Source: Serilophus lunatus
Taxonomy: Eukaryota; Chordata; Aves; Passeriformes; Eurylaimidae
Length of the DNA stretch: 64,000 nucleotides
Direction of reading: 5' to 3'
Assembly (NCBI GenBank): GCA_013399895.1
Contig: VXBA01001284.1
Location: 96,228 to 160,227, forward strand
Shown: piece after piece, positions 1-13,500 of the stretch
Layout of the letters: each line of letters opens with the position of its first letter
How positions within the stretch are numbered: position 1 is the first letter of the stretch
Translations under genes and position numbers: made by a program
The notes under the pieces: generated by a model
Told to the model about the DNA's origin: nothing
Seen by the model: the letters and a program-made list of their open reading frames with translations, nothing else
Database searches by the model: none

Positions 1-1498
1 CGATAATGGAAAATGGATTGCTGGATTCTTGAAAATTCCATCTAGTATCTTTTTGAAATAATAAAGGGGAAAATTAATGCAAGTGTTCCAAAATATACTT
101 ATCCTAAGTGTATCTATTTTCATTCTAACATGCAGAAAGATCTATGTTTTATGAGTAAATAACTATGCTAGAGCACAGATTTGGGTCTACTTACTGGTCA
201 TTTTTTTCTTATAACTACACCAGAACATGTGCCATACTTTTGCACTGATTATGTCTGTGATGTAAAAGGATTTGATAGCATAGGTCATTCCTTCAAATAT
301 TTAATCATTACTTGTGTTTATATAGAAAATGCAGACAATATGAGTGAGAGAACAAAAGCAGTAGAAAAATAAACATTTCATTGGTGTGCTATGTTCTTTA
401 ACAATTGACAACCTGGAGTGGAAATATATTGTGAGTCACTAAAGTATCCTTTGTCTTCTATGCCTTCTAAATTAAATCCTGTTAAATTTCAGTCAGTAGA
501 GGATTTTCCTGCTGTGTTTCTGCCTACTTCAGTTGAAAACCTTTTTAACACTAAGATATTTGTTTTATGGGCCTACTAAAACTAAAACTGCATACGAATG
601 ATTTAGAGTAAAGGCCCTTTTATTTCAGTATGTGTGTTGCCCACTAACCAGTCTCAGGGAAAGGTACCATTTACTTTGAGCAATACACATAATTTAAAGA
701 GCAATTGCTTTCAGCGTCCTTTATTTTAGTTATTATAATATTTCAGGAAGAAAATTATCTAGACAGTTAACATTTTTCAGGCTTATTGTCATTCAAAAGA
801 TGATTTTTTTTAATAAAAGTGGGAAGAAATTACACATGAAAATTTTAAATAGGAAAAAGAATAATGCAAACCTAGGAAACCACCTTCTACTTTTTGAGAT
901 TTTTGACTACATATGCAAAAATGCCTGCTCTATATTTCATTATTTCTCTTACATACATGTGCATGTGTTTCACGACTGATTTCTTTAAGGAGGGCTGATC
1001 ATGGGACATCCACCTCTGGGCTGTACTGAGCTGTGTACATTAAAGCTGACCCCTAGCACAATTACATCACCTTGGTGCTGCAATAGCATCTAGAGCACAG
1101 GCACTCACAGTGCTGGAGTGGTTCCTCTCTCCTTTGAGGAAATGCTTGTGTGCAGTGTGATAGGAGATGGTGTGCCGAGAGCACCTTGCCTCCCATTTGC
1201 TCACGCTGCACTTGTGACCATCCTTTTCCACTCTTCCCTTCTCTAAAACAAGCTGAAGTCCCCCAGTGTGGAGTAGTCTCAACTTGGTTCACCGTCTAGT
1301 GGGAAATACAATGTTTCTTAACACGAATAGAAATAACCGTGAACAAACTTTGACGTTTCATCCAATTATTAGCATTGCTGAGAGTAATAGTCAAGAATGT
1401 TGCTTGTAGTCAAGAAAACAATTACTTAATTTGCCTTTGTGGCCCCCCCACTCATATCCTTTATTCTCTTTTTCCTTTCTTTGTGCCATCCTTCATAG
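1..1498 (+). other. AMPH intron (3' part)
   Basis: AT-rich intronic sequence upstream of the first visible AMPH exon. A pyrimidine-rich stretch ending at 1498 is the acceptor. I see no gene, repeat family or RNA here. The minus-strand open frames at 1062-1292 have no recognisable motif. Confidence 0.7.
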
Positions 1499-1574
1499 AC
1501 GAATTGGCTTCTATGTGAACACCTTCAAAAATGTATCCAGCCTTGAAGCCAAGTTTCACAAGGAAATAGCTTTA
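1499..1574 (+). CDS. AMPH: AMPH exon, late BAR domain
   Basis: Encodes RIGFYVNTFKNVSSLEAKFH followed by KEIAL, the start of the last long BAR helix, near-identical to mammalian AMPH. It begins with the last base of a split codon and ends on a codon boundary. Acceptor ...TTCATAG, donor GTGAGT at 1575. Reading on past 1574 gives only intronic sequence and a stop. Confidence 0.93.
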
Positions 1575-4500
1575 GTGAGTAAAAATTACTGTTTCATGTA
1601 TAATGGAAAATGATATGCATGATAGCAGAAAAATGTCTTGTAGTAAAAAATCTAGCAGAGGCACACATGAGAATTTGCTGAAGATCCAGATCTGTAGTAT
1701 AACAGCCATATTAATTTCTGCTTAACATATTTGTTCTGTTCTTAAGGGAAGAGCAGACCTTACAATTTTGGATTCTAGTGCATTATCAGTTTTACTAAAT
1801 TCACTTTCTATTTTGATAATTTACTGTTGCCATGTCCAATTTCTAAACACCTCTTTGCTTTAATCAGTACAAGAAAAACATGTTGAGCATTCCCTTCAAG
1901 TCTGCTATAAGCAAGACAAGCAATGCAACATTATATCTGTGACTGTTAGGCAAATCAGAAAGTTTCAGTGAAGACCTTTTGAGTGTATCTAGTCAAGTGG
2001 TGGTGTATTATCTATAGTAACCCACTAATTGGAACTAAAATTTTGTTTGAAAATTCGCTTTACTGAAGTCATGTGTAAATTTGGATTAGACTTTTAAGGG
2101 CAAAATGTGAATATTCCCACCCATGTTGCTTTAAACTTCAGGCAGCCTCCTTCATCAGCCCTTGCGTAGCAGTCAGTCACACTTTTTTTCTGAAAAATAG
2201 CTCATTTTTTAAGAACTGCTATTATATTTGATTCTATGGATTTTGCTATGTTTCTAGGATTTTGCTATGCATGGCACTGAGAATTTTTGGAAAAATTTAT
2301 ACTGTAGCATAAAGTTATCAGATTATGTATTATCAGATTATCAGTTACTAGACCAGATTTATCACCTGTGTTTTTAATTATAGTAAGTCACATAGTATAT
2401 AGTAAGTCACATAAACTCAGGCAAGTGTTTTGTTTTCACAGCTATTTCACAAACTATATGAAGTGATGACAAAGCTGGGGGATCAGCATGCAGACAAGGC
2501 CTTCACTATTCAAGGGGCACCAAGGTGAATTTACTGGATTTTTTTAATGAATTGCATTGCAGTAGGCTTTGTGGGTTTCAGTATATGTAGCTACACCATG
2601 TGTAGCGATTGACGCACAACACGGTAACAAGTGTTTTTTCTTCAGGATGGTAGATGAAGACACTTGGATGAAGTTCTTTTCAACAGGAGTAAAGGTGCAA
2701 AGTACACTTTCTCAACAACTTTTTTCAAAAAAAAAAAAAAAGCAGGCTGTTTGCATTTAGTCTAATTCATTGTAGGCTGTTACACTGATTTGCACCAACT
2801 AAATGCATAGCTCATTTATTCTTAGATGCTTATTTTACAGTAGTGTTGCAAGGTCTCATATTTTTTAAAGCCTTGAAATATCTAGATGTGTTTTCAGCTC
2901 CTGTTATTAGATGAGAATCCCAATCTTTGAAAGTCAACTTTTCTATCTCCTGCTCACAGGAAAACTTAAGATCTGAGGGTGTATTATAAAAGCAGAAATG
3001 CTGAACTGAAGAGAATTCATGAAATACCATATTTTTAAAGACTTCAAAGAAAATCTTGCGTTAAAGCACAAAACTAAAATAGAGTGTAAAATCAGATAGT
3101 GCTTTCCTAAGGTCAGTGAATGCCAGTAGAGTATTTCTGATTTTTGCTTTCAACAAATATAGCCTTTCTGGTATAATTTGATCTCTCAGTACTCTTAATA
3201 CTGATATGCAGAAAAGGTTGAAATTGTAAAACAGTGAGGCTTACCAAGACAGAATGATATTTACAGTTAATACATAAAACCTGAATTTCCATTCGATCCC
3301 AGCTAATCAGAAGCAATCAGAACAGCATTATAGCTACTCCTAATTTGCCCTCAAGGTGGACTTAGATAAGCAACAATTAAGACTGACTGAACAGCATAAT
3401 ATCTGCCTCAAACATATGGCATACATTCCTAGATTTGTTTTAATCTCACTTTGGAAGAACAAAGAATGAAATATTGACCCTTCTGCCCTAATGCAAAATT
3501 TCAGAACTACTTTATAAGCACATAACCAAAATTTGTATTTTAGATTACTTCAGTAATAATCCATGCTCACTAATCCTAGAGCTGTTAACTCATGCATCAC
3601 CACTTCCAGCCCCTTTAGGCTGGATTTGCAAACTGAACTATGAGAACTGAACTATCCTTCCATGGAGGATTTGTAAAATACTTTTATGGGATGTAAAATA
3701 ATGTAGTGCTGGAAGATTTCAAGCATTTTTTGTAAAAAACAGATCTTTTCTCCACCTATGTCTCCTAGACCATGTCCAGTAGGCACATGGTTGTTCCCAG
3801 TGAATTATTTAGTCCATTAATGAGAAAATATATACTATTTCTTCTGCAAATGACTAGACATATGTTAATACAGTGTGATTTTATCTTACTTTAAAAATGC
3901 TTTTTAAAAATACATTTATTATTTTTTCAGTTTCTATGTTACTTTCTTTTGCTGTATTATTCACAGGGCCTTGGGTGAAAATCTGAATATATTTTGACTT
4001 CCATTATTAGTGGTGATGCTCTAAAAGACTGCTCATGGGTGGTCATGACATAAAACGGCTTTCCTTTTTGCATGTATGAGATATAGGTACTAGACAAGTA
4101 CAGTATCTAATCTTTCCTTTAAAGAACTGTATAAGAAGAAACATCTTAAAAACATATATGCTTCTGAATATCCTGAAGGCAAATATTGTACCTGTGAAAA
4201 AAAATTTCATAACTGCTTATTTTTTCTCTTTTAATATTTCCACAGAAAGAGGTGGTGAGTGTGAGCTATGTTTGCCCTTCCAAAGAACAATTTTTCTTGT
4301 CTTAGCATTAGGATCATGTTTATGCTGTGGTCTCAAGCAATGTAGTGCTTCTGCTCTCCCTGAAAATGTGTAGGAGTCACTTTTACTGAGTACTGTGGTC
4401 ATTGAGTGCTGTAGTTTATAGCCTCCCTGAGTGTAAGCTTTCAGCATTTCTAGATAGCTGAATATTATCTCAGTGTTTGCACCAGGTCCTTTCATGAGAA

Positions 4501-7500
4501 GGGCAGATGCTTTCTAAGACTTCATCAGACCTTTTCTTAGTATCAACAGAGCTCTGTTGAAGTCACTTGACTGCTGCTTGTTTACAGTTTTGCTGAGTTG
4601 TTCTTCTAAATAGTGATATCTTTATAATAATCTTGGCTGTGTTCTTTTTCAATTGAAACCTTTCTGAAGTTGCTGAGTTTTAAAATTATTTGCATTATTC
4701 ATTGTTATGGCTTCCTGTGGGATTTTTTATCGTTAGGGCCTTTGATTTTGAGAACTGTGTAAGACGAAGATAATAAATCCATCTGATATTTTATGATAGT
4801 TATAAACTTCTAAGTTAAACGGTATTTCAAGTACAGAATCTGAAAAAATGCTGGTACTCTTTTTCCTTCAAGTCATAATGATCAAGTAAATAGATATTCC
4901 AAAACTCAAGATAATTCAAAATTAAAGCTTACATTGATACTGTAGATCACTGTATTTTAATTACATTTAATTGCAATTTTAGTGTTATGTCATGGATTAG
5001 TTTATCTCGAGTGTGTAGTGTCTTTTGTGGTCACTGGCATTACATCAGAATGGAGTTAAACTGTTGCATCAAATTGTCAAGGTAATAAGTCAGGAAGATA
5101 TATGTATGTCCTCACCATTGCATTGCTTCTTTCTAGTGATTCAGGTCCACTCCGCTTTGCAAAAACACCATCACCACCAGAGGAGGTCTCTCCCCTGCCT
5201 AGCCCAACTGCTAGTCCCAATCATATGCTGGCACCAGCATCTCCAGCACCAGCCCGACCTAAGTCACCCACGCAGGTAAGCAGATACCCAACAGGAAAAA
5301 CTGGCCTGTTGTGCAGCTGAGATGATGTACATTGTGGATTTTTCATCTAGGCTGTGACCAAGTAATGGCAGGGAGGCCTCTGGTTCTGTTGTACTCTGTT
5401 CTGTTCATTAGTTGTTCATCCCTGTCTCATGACATGAATGGAAAATGGTTTTGAAATTAGCAGGAATGAAGAAATTTTAAGGTGCCTGGTGAATTGTTGA
5501 GACTTGCAGTGAAAATGCAAAATAATTTTTAAAAAGTTGCATTGTCTCTAAGGACCCATATCCCAGCAGTGATAGTTTGAAAAGCCTGTTTCTAAATCCT
5601 CCTTGTGAATTTCTGTACATTATATATTTCTACTCTTCATTCATTTTTGAATTTATTCTTACTGTGGGAAAAGTTAGCCAATGAGTGTCACTGATCTGGC
5701 CAAACTCTAAGACAGTAAATAATAAAGATAATTAAAGAATTATTTTTGCTATTAACACTGGACTGAGAAGTTTGACACTGTTAAAATTGCTATTCTCACC
5801 AATACTGGTAAAATAAGAATCAGTTCCATCCATCAGTTTTATCTGTAGCATAACAGTTATATGTGATGCTTTGTGAGCACATCAAAGACTTGTGTTGATG
5901 TTAAAGACATTTTTGGAATTGGGATAGCTTCTGTGCTTATTGCTATTTCTATGCTCAGCACACACATCAGAAGACATTTAGTTTTGTATTTAGTGAAAAT
6001 GCTTATTTTCTCTCATCTCCCAGAATATGACACCTCACTGCTTGAATATTCGTCTGGTAGGACTCAGTCTCATTGGTGACTGTGGTATGTCACTATACCA
6101 CCTAAGGAATTTTTGTGGATTTATTTTCTTATATTTTGATAGATTTAAAAACTATCCAATACTATTAGGCATTATTCCAAACAGTTAGTTTGTCATAGTT
6201 ATGCAAATCTCTGGAGAACCAGTGGAAATAGTAAACTAAGTCTTTGAGATGCTTTGGTTCCAAGAAATTATATGGCCTTAGCATGAAGTATACTTTAAAG
6301 GTAGGAACAGGCGTGCAGGGACAAAATCCCAAAACTAAACATGAGTGAACTCAAGAAGCCAAAAAGCTGCAAAAACTTAATTCTGTGCAGTATCCCCCTT
6401 CCAACTATGGGCTACATAGGAGGGCAACTGTCTTGCACTGTGTGCCTGTTGCAGCAGGGGAAAAAAAAAAAAAAGCCAAGAATTGCTTTTGTATGAAATC
6501 TGAAACCTTGAGTTTGAATGAGTTTGCAACATAGAGTGGTTTTGCTCTTCCCATGTTGTTCATTTCAAAGCATTTGATGGTGAGCAACTAAATAGTTCCT
6601 TTCAATGTTTGGTTTATTTCCATGGCTTATTTAGGGTGAAGCAGTGGAGACAAAAACCTAACACCATTTGTTTAGGCCTAGCTTAAAGCTTTTCTTTTAT
6701 CCTTGAACTGTCTGTGACATTTTTGCTGTCTGCCTAGCTGAGGAAAGGTCCACCAGTCCCACCACTGCCTAAGCTCACCCCCACGAAGGAATTGCAACAG
6801 GAGAACATCATAAACTTATTTGATGACAACTTTGTCCCAGAAATCAATGTGACAACCCCATCACAGGTAAACTTCAGTGGATGGTTTTCAAGTCCAACTT
6901 TGTAATCACACTAAGCTTTCCAAGTGTCCATGGGGCTGCTCTTCATGGGGAGGGAGGAGGAGGGTGCAGGTAGAAGACAGAGGCACAATCACTATATTCT
7001 CTTATCTTGAAATAGTGTTTTTGCCATACAGTGCTTTACTTTTTAACAAGTCACACATTAATACTCAAAAGGGCTAACACCACTAACATATCAAAAAAAG
7101 AGAGATTTCCTGAGAGACCTGACTAAAAATACTGTGAAAGAGTCATGTTTGAGATTTAAATGCATCCAGGTTGCATTACGTGCCGAGAGTAAATCTAAGA
7201 TGCTTTCTTCTAATCCTAAACTTATCAAGTGGAACTTTACAGTGATCCTGCATTTTTTGTTTTCTTCATCGAAATAATTTTTTCTTTTGAATCATTTTTA
7301 AAAAATGAAATTTGGCTGAGTTTTACAGGTATAGAAGGCTACTTCACTGGATTACTCATAGTTTTATTATTATGAAATTTTAAAAAGTTGCATATAACAA
7401 ACAGAAAAGCCAGAGTTATGTAAAATAAGTCTGTAAAATTTGTATTCTCCTATTCAGCTTTTACATAGTTATGGTAATTGCAACTCTGAAATCTGAATGT

Positions 7501-10500
7501 GTGTCTGATAAACTGGGGAGAAATATGTAGATCTGAAGCTTAGGCAGAAATTTTATTAATTTTTGTTTTCATGTCAATCACTAGCTTTGTACTAATTCAT
7601 TTGACAACACAGGAGATGAAAAAGTTATTTTATACAATTTGAATATGTAATGCTGTGTTTTCTTGTGGTGGTGAGAAACAGGCAAGAAATACGTATCCAT
7701 TTGGAAGAGTAAAGAGTTATTTATAGTTAAGTTCCCATGCAATTAAAGAATTAAAGGCTAATCCCAGAATGCAGCCGCTTCTAGGCCCTCCTTCTGAAGG
7801 GAAATGGCAGGTCTGTTGCACTCCTATGAAGTTAGCCACTTCATAGGAATTAATCACTCTGGTAGCATGAGCCTTGACATCAGTGGTAAGAGTTTGTGTA
7901 ACTGGTGCTAGATGTGGCACTCTGCATTAAATACTGTATCCAACTAGCCTTCGTATGTCATGCCAGCCAAGGAAGCAGAATTGGAACAGGTTTTCTTTTC
8001 CATTAAGAGATGACACTAGAAGAGGGCTTTAAATGAGTGTAAGTTACATTTCCAGATCTTTGCATCTTTTCTATGAGACATTGGCATAAAAAATGGAATG
8101 GCATAATAAACGTGGACTATGCTTCTGAGAACTGAAATCTTTTCTTTGTCTCTCAAAGAAAAATGTATCTCACTTCAGTGAGTGATTTATGTCCCTCTGC
8201 AGTCAATGACCTGGGAATGACCCTGGCCACCTTCTCATGAATCATCTGCATGTCTCCCTCCAGAAACCCCACCTCCATCACTAAAGCATCCTTACTGTAT
8301 CTGAGATCCCTGAATATATGTAAACATACCCAAATAATGTGATGTATAGGTTTTGTATCCTTCTGTAAGAGAACTGGCTATTGAAAATATACAGCATGAA
8401 ATCCCCAATAAAAATGGACAGATCCCTTTTGATGCTTATTTTTGTTTTGGTGCTTCTCCTATATTCCCAGTATGGAGGAAGCTATCAAGCCTACAGAGCC
8501 CACTAATGGTGCAGGACTTCCCAAAGGACCATTACTGGTGTTTTGGACACTGGTAACACAGAGGCACAAAACCAACATGCTGACAAATAGAATTTTGCTG
8601 CTTTAATCTAGTGTTTCAGAGAGAATTACAAACAAGCCAAATACTTTTCCTCTCTGGAACACAAATATCCTGTCATTGTCATTGTTCTTCCTCCTTTACT
8701 GAGCAGTGCTAATGCATTCACTGTTGTACAAAATGTTCGAAAACAGTTCTACTTGATGCTGTTGAATTTTTTTGCACTGATTCAACAAAGTAGCTCACAT
8801 GTCCAGGTTATTCATTGTCAAGAATGGGCTTCATTACTGCTAAGTAAAAGAAAGAGGTGAGAAGATGAGATATCTGGGTGATCTGATGAAACAATCATTT
8901 AGAAATAAGTGTTCCTTGTTTTATTTCTCATTTTCTTCACATCACAGTCAAACAATATATATATTTATGTTGAGCACAGAGGCCTTTGCTAATTTATTAA
9001 TTGCAAACAGAAAAAGACTCCATTATGTAATCCAGTTTAGTGAGAGCGTATCATAGAATGGTTTGTTTTGGAAGGGACCTTTAAGATCCTCTAGTTCCAA
9101 CCCCTTGCAGGGACACCTTTCACTCAATCATATTGCTCAGAGCTCCATCCAACCTAGCCTTGAACACTTCTAGGGATCCACAACTTCTTTGGGCAACCTG
9201 TTCCAGTGCCTCACTATCAGATATTTCCTAAAGTTTAGAATTAAGGGCAGCATTAAAAGTAAATTTGTCTTCATGTTCAGAATTGAGACTTAATTCAAAT
9301 ACATTTATGTCCTTTATTATTGGCTTTTTATTAATGTTTGTGTTTGGGGAGAGGTTCACTTATTAGAATATATGGATATTGTGTGCTAATTATGTAGTCT
9401 TTAATTTTAGTTTCTGTCTCAAAGCATTTTAAAAGGGCCTTCATAATCAAATGGTGTATACTCAGCACTTTTTCAAAAGGGCTGTGATTGTTTAGCCTGA
9501 AAAGGCAAAGCTGCACTATAGAGAAATCAAAGGCATCATAAGACTGAGTCTACTAAAATTAAAACTTTTACTAAAGGTCAGGAAAATCTTCAGAGCTTCC
9601 TCGCCTCCCGGAATGCATCACAGCTAGTAACTCTGTGATACAATCTTTTTTCTTGCACCTTTTATTACTTTACTGCTCAGATCAGATTTGAAATATAAGG
9701 TTTTCAAGCGTTACATCTCTCTTCTAACAGAATGAAGTACCCAAAGCTAAGAAAGAGGAATCTTTGCTAGATTTGGACTTCGACCCTTTCAAGCCAGAAG
9801 CTGTGCCAACAGGAGTTAGTCATTCACCCATATCTCAGGTATCTCTTTGTCCTGAGGTAGGCAAAGTATATGAATGCAACATGCTGTGTTTGATAGCAAA
9901 GATTTGCCTTGTGTGTTAATGAACAGTGTATCTGCAGTGTCTGAAAAACTTTATCTTCCTGAGAAGGTATGGTCAGCCATCAGTAAAGTAACCCTATACT
10001 TGATGATACACTGGAAATTGTCAGGTGATAAAATGAGTTGTCTACCAATGAGAATGCTGGCTGGTACCTTGGCCTTGATTTTGGCATGCTGTTATTTTCC
10101 ATAATGTTTTAGTTTTAATTTCTGATTAATTTTGTTCTCATACTGTCATGCAGAGAGAGGCTGGGAGGAGGACTGAGAGGTGGTTACCCCCTCCATTTTG
10201 GCAGCCCTGAATTCTGAGGGCTGGGAGGGTGTAGGAAAAGTGGAGGAAGGGACAGGGGAGAAGCGAAATCATGAAGTTGAAGACTACAAAAGACCCTTGC
10301 AGTGAAATCTGTCTTCTTGCTTCTCTGAGAGCTGACATGTCTGGACTTGGCCATTTTGTCATGCTGACCTGGCATCTCTCCTATCCTCTGTTCCTTGCCT
10401 GCCTGTGCCCTGCCTTGCGGGCTCCATATGTCTGCCACCCAGTCCCCTTACGTCATGGACTGCCTCCGCTACTGCTGTGAGGAGGATCCCTATTTCTTAG

Positions 10501-13500
10501 CCAATGCCCCATGACCAAGGAGCCACTGCTTCAGCAGCTGGGGATAAGCCATGGCTGCTGCCTCCTTGAAGAACTGTTGTTCCTTTTTCTATATTTTACC
10601 TGAAAGCCATAATTAGAGGGAGGGTTTTCCACTCCAGTAGGCCTACCATTTGGAATACTTTATCTTAAAACCAAGACACATCTTTAGAATAACTCAGTGT
10701 AAACATTAAAATTCTCCAGTGCTTGTTTTTCTGACACTTTCTTGATCCGGCTTTGATTTTTTATGTTGAGAGAGATGCCTCAGAGGACCTAGGTCTTGTG
10801 GAGTCAGCAAGTGATCACTTTGCTTTGATGAAGCTTCTGTACCAGGCAGTGGAATGATCTGAGTGAATTGCTATAAATCTATTTTAGACCTATCTTCAAG
10901 GAAAATGAGAATATGGAATAGAGTGTTTCCTTGTAGAATGTTGTGTTATAGAAATTCTGCATTCAGTAATAATGTTTGCCTTGGTAGTTTCTTGCAGCAA
11001 TATGAAAAAAATGGGTGAAAATGAAAAAAAGAAAAAGGCTGATATATCAAATTCCTGATATACATTGGCTTACCCTACAGGACCTGCTATTTTTAAATCC
11101 AGAATTCACCCTCACTACCCAGAATGCAGTTACATAGGGAAGATTTCCTAGTCAGTGTATCTGTATCCCTGTCTTTCACATAAAAGAACCCAATAGAAAT
11201 AGCAAGACCTGTCATCCCTGTGGCTATCACTAGTCTGGCATGTTCTGTGAGACATGAAAGGACTAATCAGGTGTTCAGGAATGCAGCACTGGGAAATGAG
11301 TGAGAAGACAAGAAGGTTTAAGGCTGAGATAGTTCTGATTCTCTGCTGATCTCTTCCTCACGTAATTAATTTCTTATTTGGTGTGTAAGTTACATGTTTC
11401 TTATTTGGTGTGCAAGTTATGTAATACAGCATTCCAAATGTTATTTGAAATTTCTCACTGAGATTTGCTAGAAGTGTTTCATTTTAGCAGAAGCTCTGTA
11501 TTTTACTTGGTTTTTTTTGCTCCCTTTAAACAGGAGAGAGGAAGGGCAAGGGGAAAGAGAGGGAGAATAAAATTCCTTGGTATTCAGCAGTGACAGAAAA
11601 CTCTAGATGTGGCTTTGCTAACTACTCTTTCATCATGTTTTGTAATAATGCTGATTAGAGCATTAAACGAGGGTTACTTAATTTTTGTAACAGAACACAT
11701 TTGTTCTGACATCATATTGTACAGACTGTAGAAGAGTTTATTAGTTTACTGAAAGAAATTATTTTTGATTAAACTGTACCATGAAATACAGCATATAATT
11801 CTGTGTAGAAAAGTACATTGTAAGTTTTCATTTAGATTCATAGGAAGCATTCACTGAGCACGTTCAGTCTCTCTTCTGCTTTCACCTTTCATCATAACAT
11901 ATGTATATGAGAAAGGATAATCCACATCCACAAGAGCATGTAGATGAGTCAGAGCATCATGTTTTTGGAAGGAAAGACAGCCCTGTGTCCGGGTCGTTGT
12001 CTCACTGGATTTGACAGTCATTGGTATGGCAAGATAGACATAATGTTTCAGTCTTTGGAGAGCCTTGTGTTTGTAGGAAGATTAACAAGAGAGCCTTAAG
12101 TGATGTTTATATCTGTGTATAACTTTTGCCTCAGTTGTGGATATTTTCCCTTCAGCAAATTGCTGAAGTAGTGATGTGAAGACAAGAGTAGTCATCTGTG
12201 CATAATTCCTTGGGAGTCCTGGCATGACTTCTCTATTAACAATTTGATTAATTATCTCCCTCCACTGCTCTACTACTCGGTAAGTGAGCCCTGGTCTGCC
12301 CTTCCTCAATTGCTTTTCTGTTCCTATGGCTGCTTCAGAAGCGACCCTTCTAAGCCTCTCCATTTTTTAGCTGAGGTCTGTCTAAACTTTCCTCAGTTTA
12401 TTCCTTCCTCAAGCTCAAAGTTGAAAAGAAAATGAAAAAATGGAAAATAAGCAATCTCTCCTTTCATGGAATACAGTAGTATATTTAGGGTTTGTGCCAG
12501 TTGTAAGAACACACCTGTCATTTTTCCTTAAATCTTGAATTCTCAGCTAATAATGTTACTGCGCACTAAGAACATACACTTAGGAATTACATCCACAGAA
12601 GCGGCACATACCTGGACTTAAATCAAATTACAATGAATGCGAAATGGCTCTTGATGTTAATTTGCTGTAAATTTGAGTAGTGAGTTATTACTTTGTCTTT
12701 TGCTTATCAAAGCAGAAATTGTTCAAAGAAGTTGTCTGTCCTTACAAAATATGAAGCGAGCAAAAAAAGAAGTTAAATGCATCAATCCTTTCTCTCACAC
12801 AAATGTTGGATGTCACATTTAACATTTGCAAATGTTTCAATTTCACATTTTACTTTACGAACATCTTTAGGTTTTGGGGTTTTGTGGACTTTAACCTAGG
12901 TGTGAATATAGTCAATACATTTTGAAGCATCTCACACAGCTTTTGAAGCCAAACAGCAGACGATTTTCTCATATGGTGGTCTATAAATATTTAGCATGAA
13001 GTCTGCTGCTTTTCTTTCATCTGTCTGTTTAGCTGTTCTGTTAAAAGGTCACTAACATTTATTAACAGACTGGACAAGAAAAAGAAAATATTGGACAACT
13101 TGCTTGTTTTCTTTTCCGTTGTGAGAAAGCCCACTTAGTCTCAGTGGATATCGTTCTGTAACTGGCTAGAATACCTGACCTATATAAGCTCTTTAAAACT
13201 GACACCTTGCAGGCACTCCAATACCTATTGAAAGTTTTTCTGTCACCAGCTCAGAATCTGACCATTATCATGTGGCAATGTGGGTTTGCTGGAAAGCAAT
13301 AACTACTTTGAAGCGAGAAATAACAAAATGCATTGTATACTGCCCATCCCATATAATAAAAAACAGCATCATGCAGATACATGAGTACACACACACATAT
13401 GCACATGTGCTAATATATAAAATATGTATGTGTTATAAATATGTGTATAAATAAATTCTATCTTAGTTAATATACATTGTTTGGACATAGAGTATATGAA

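Noticed and set aside
12082..12363. 93-codon minus-strand open frame in an AMPH intron
   Set aside because: No recognisable family, no splice or promoter support; chance frame.
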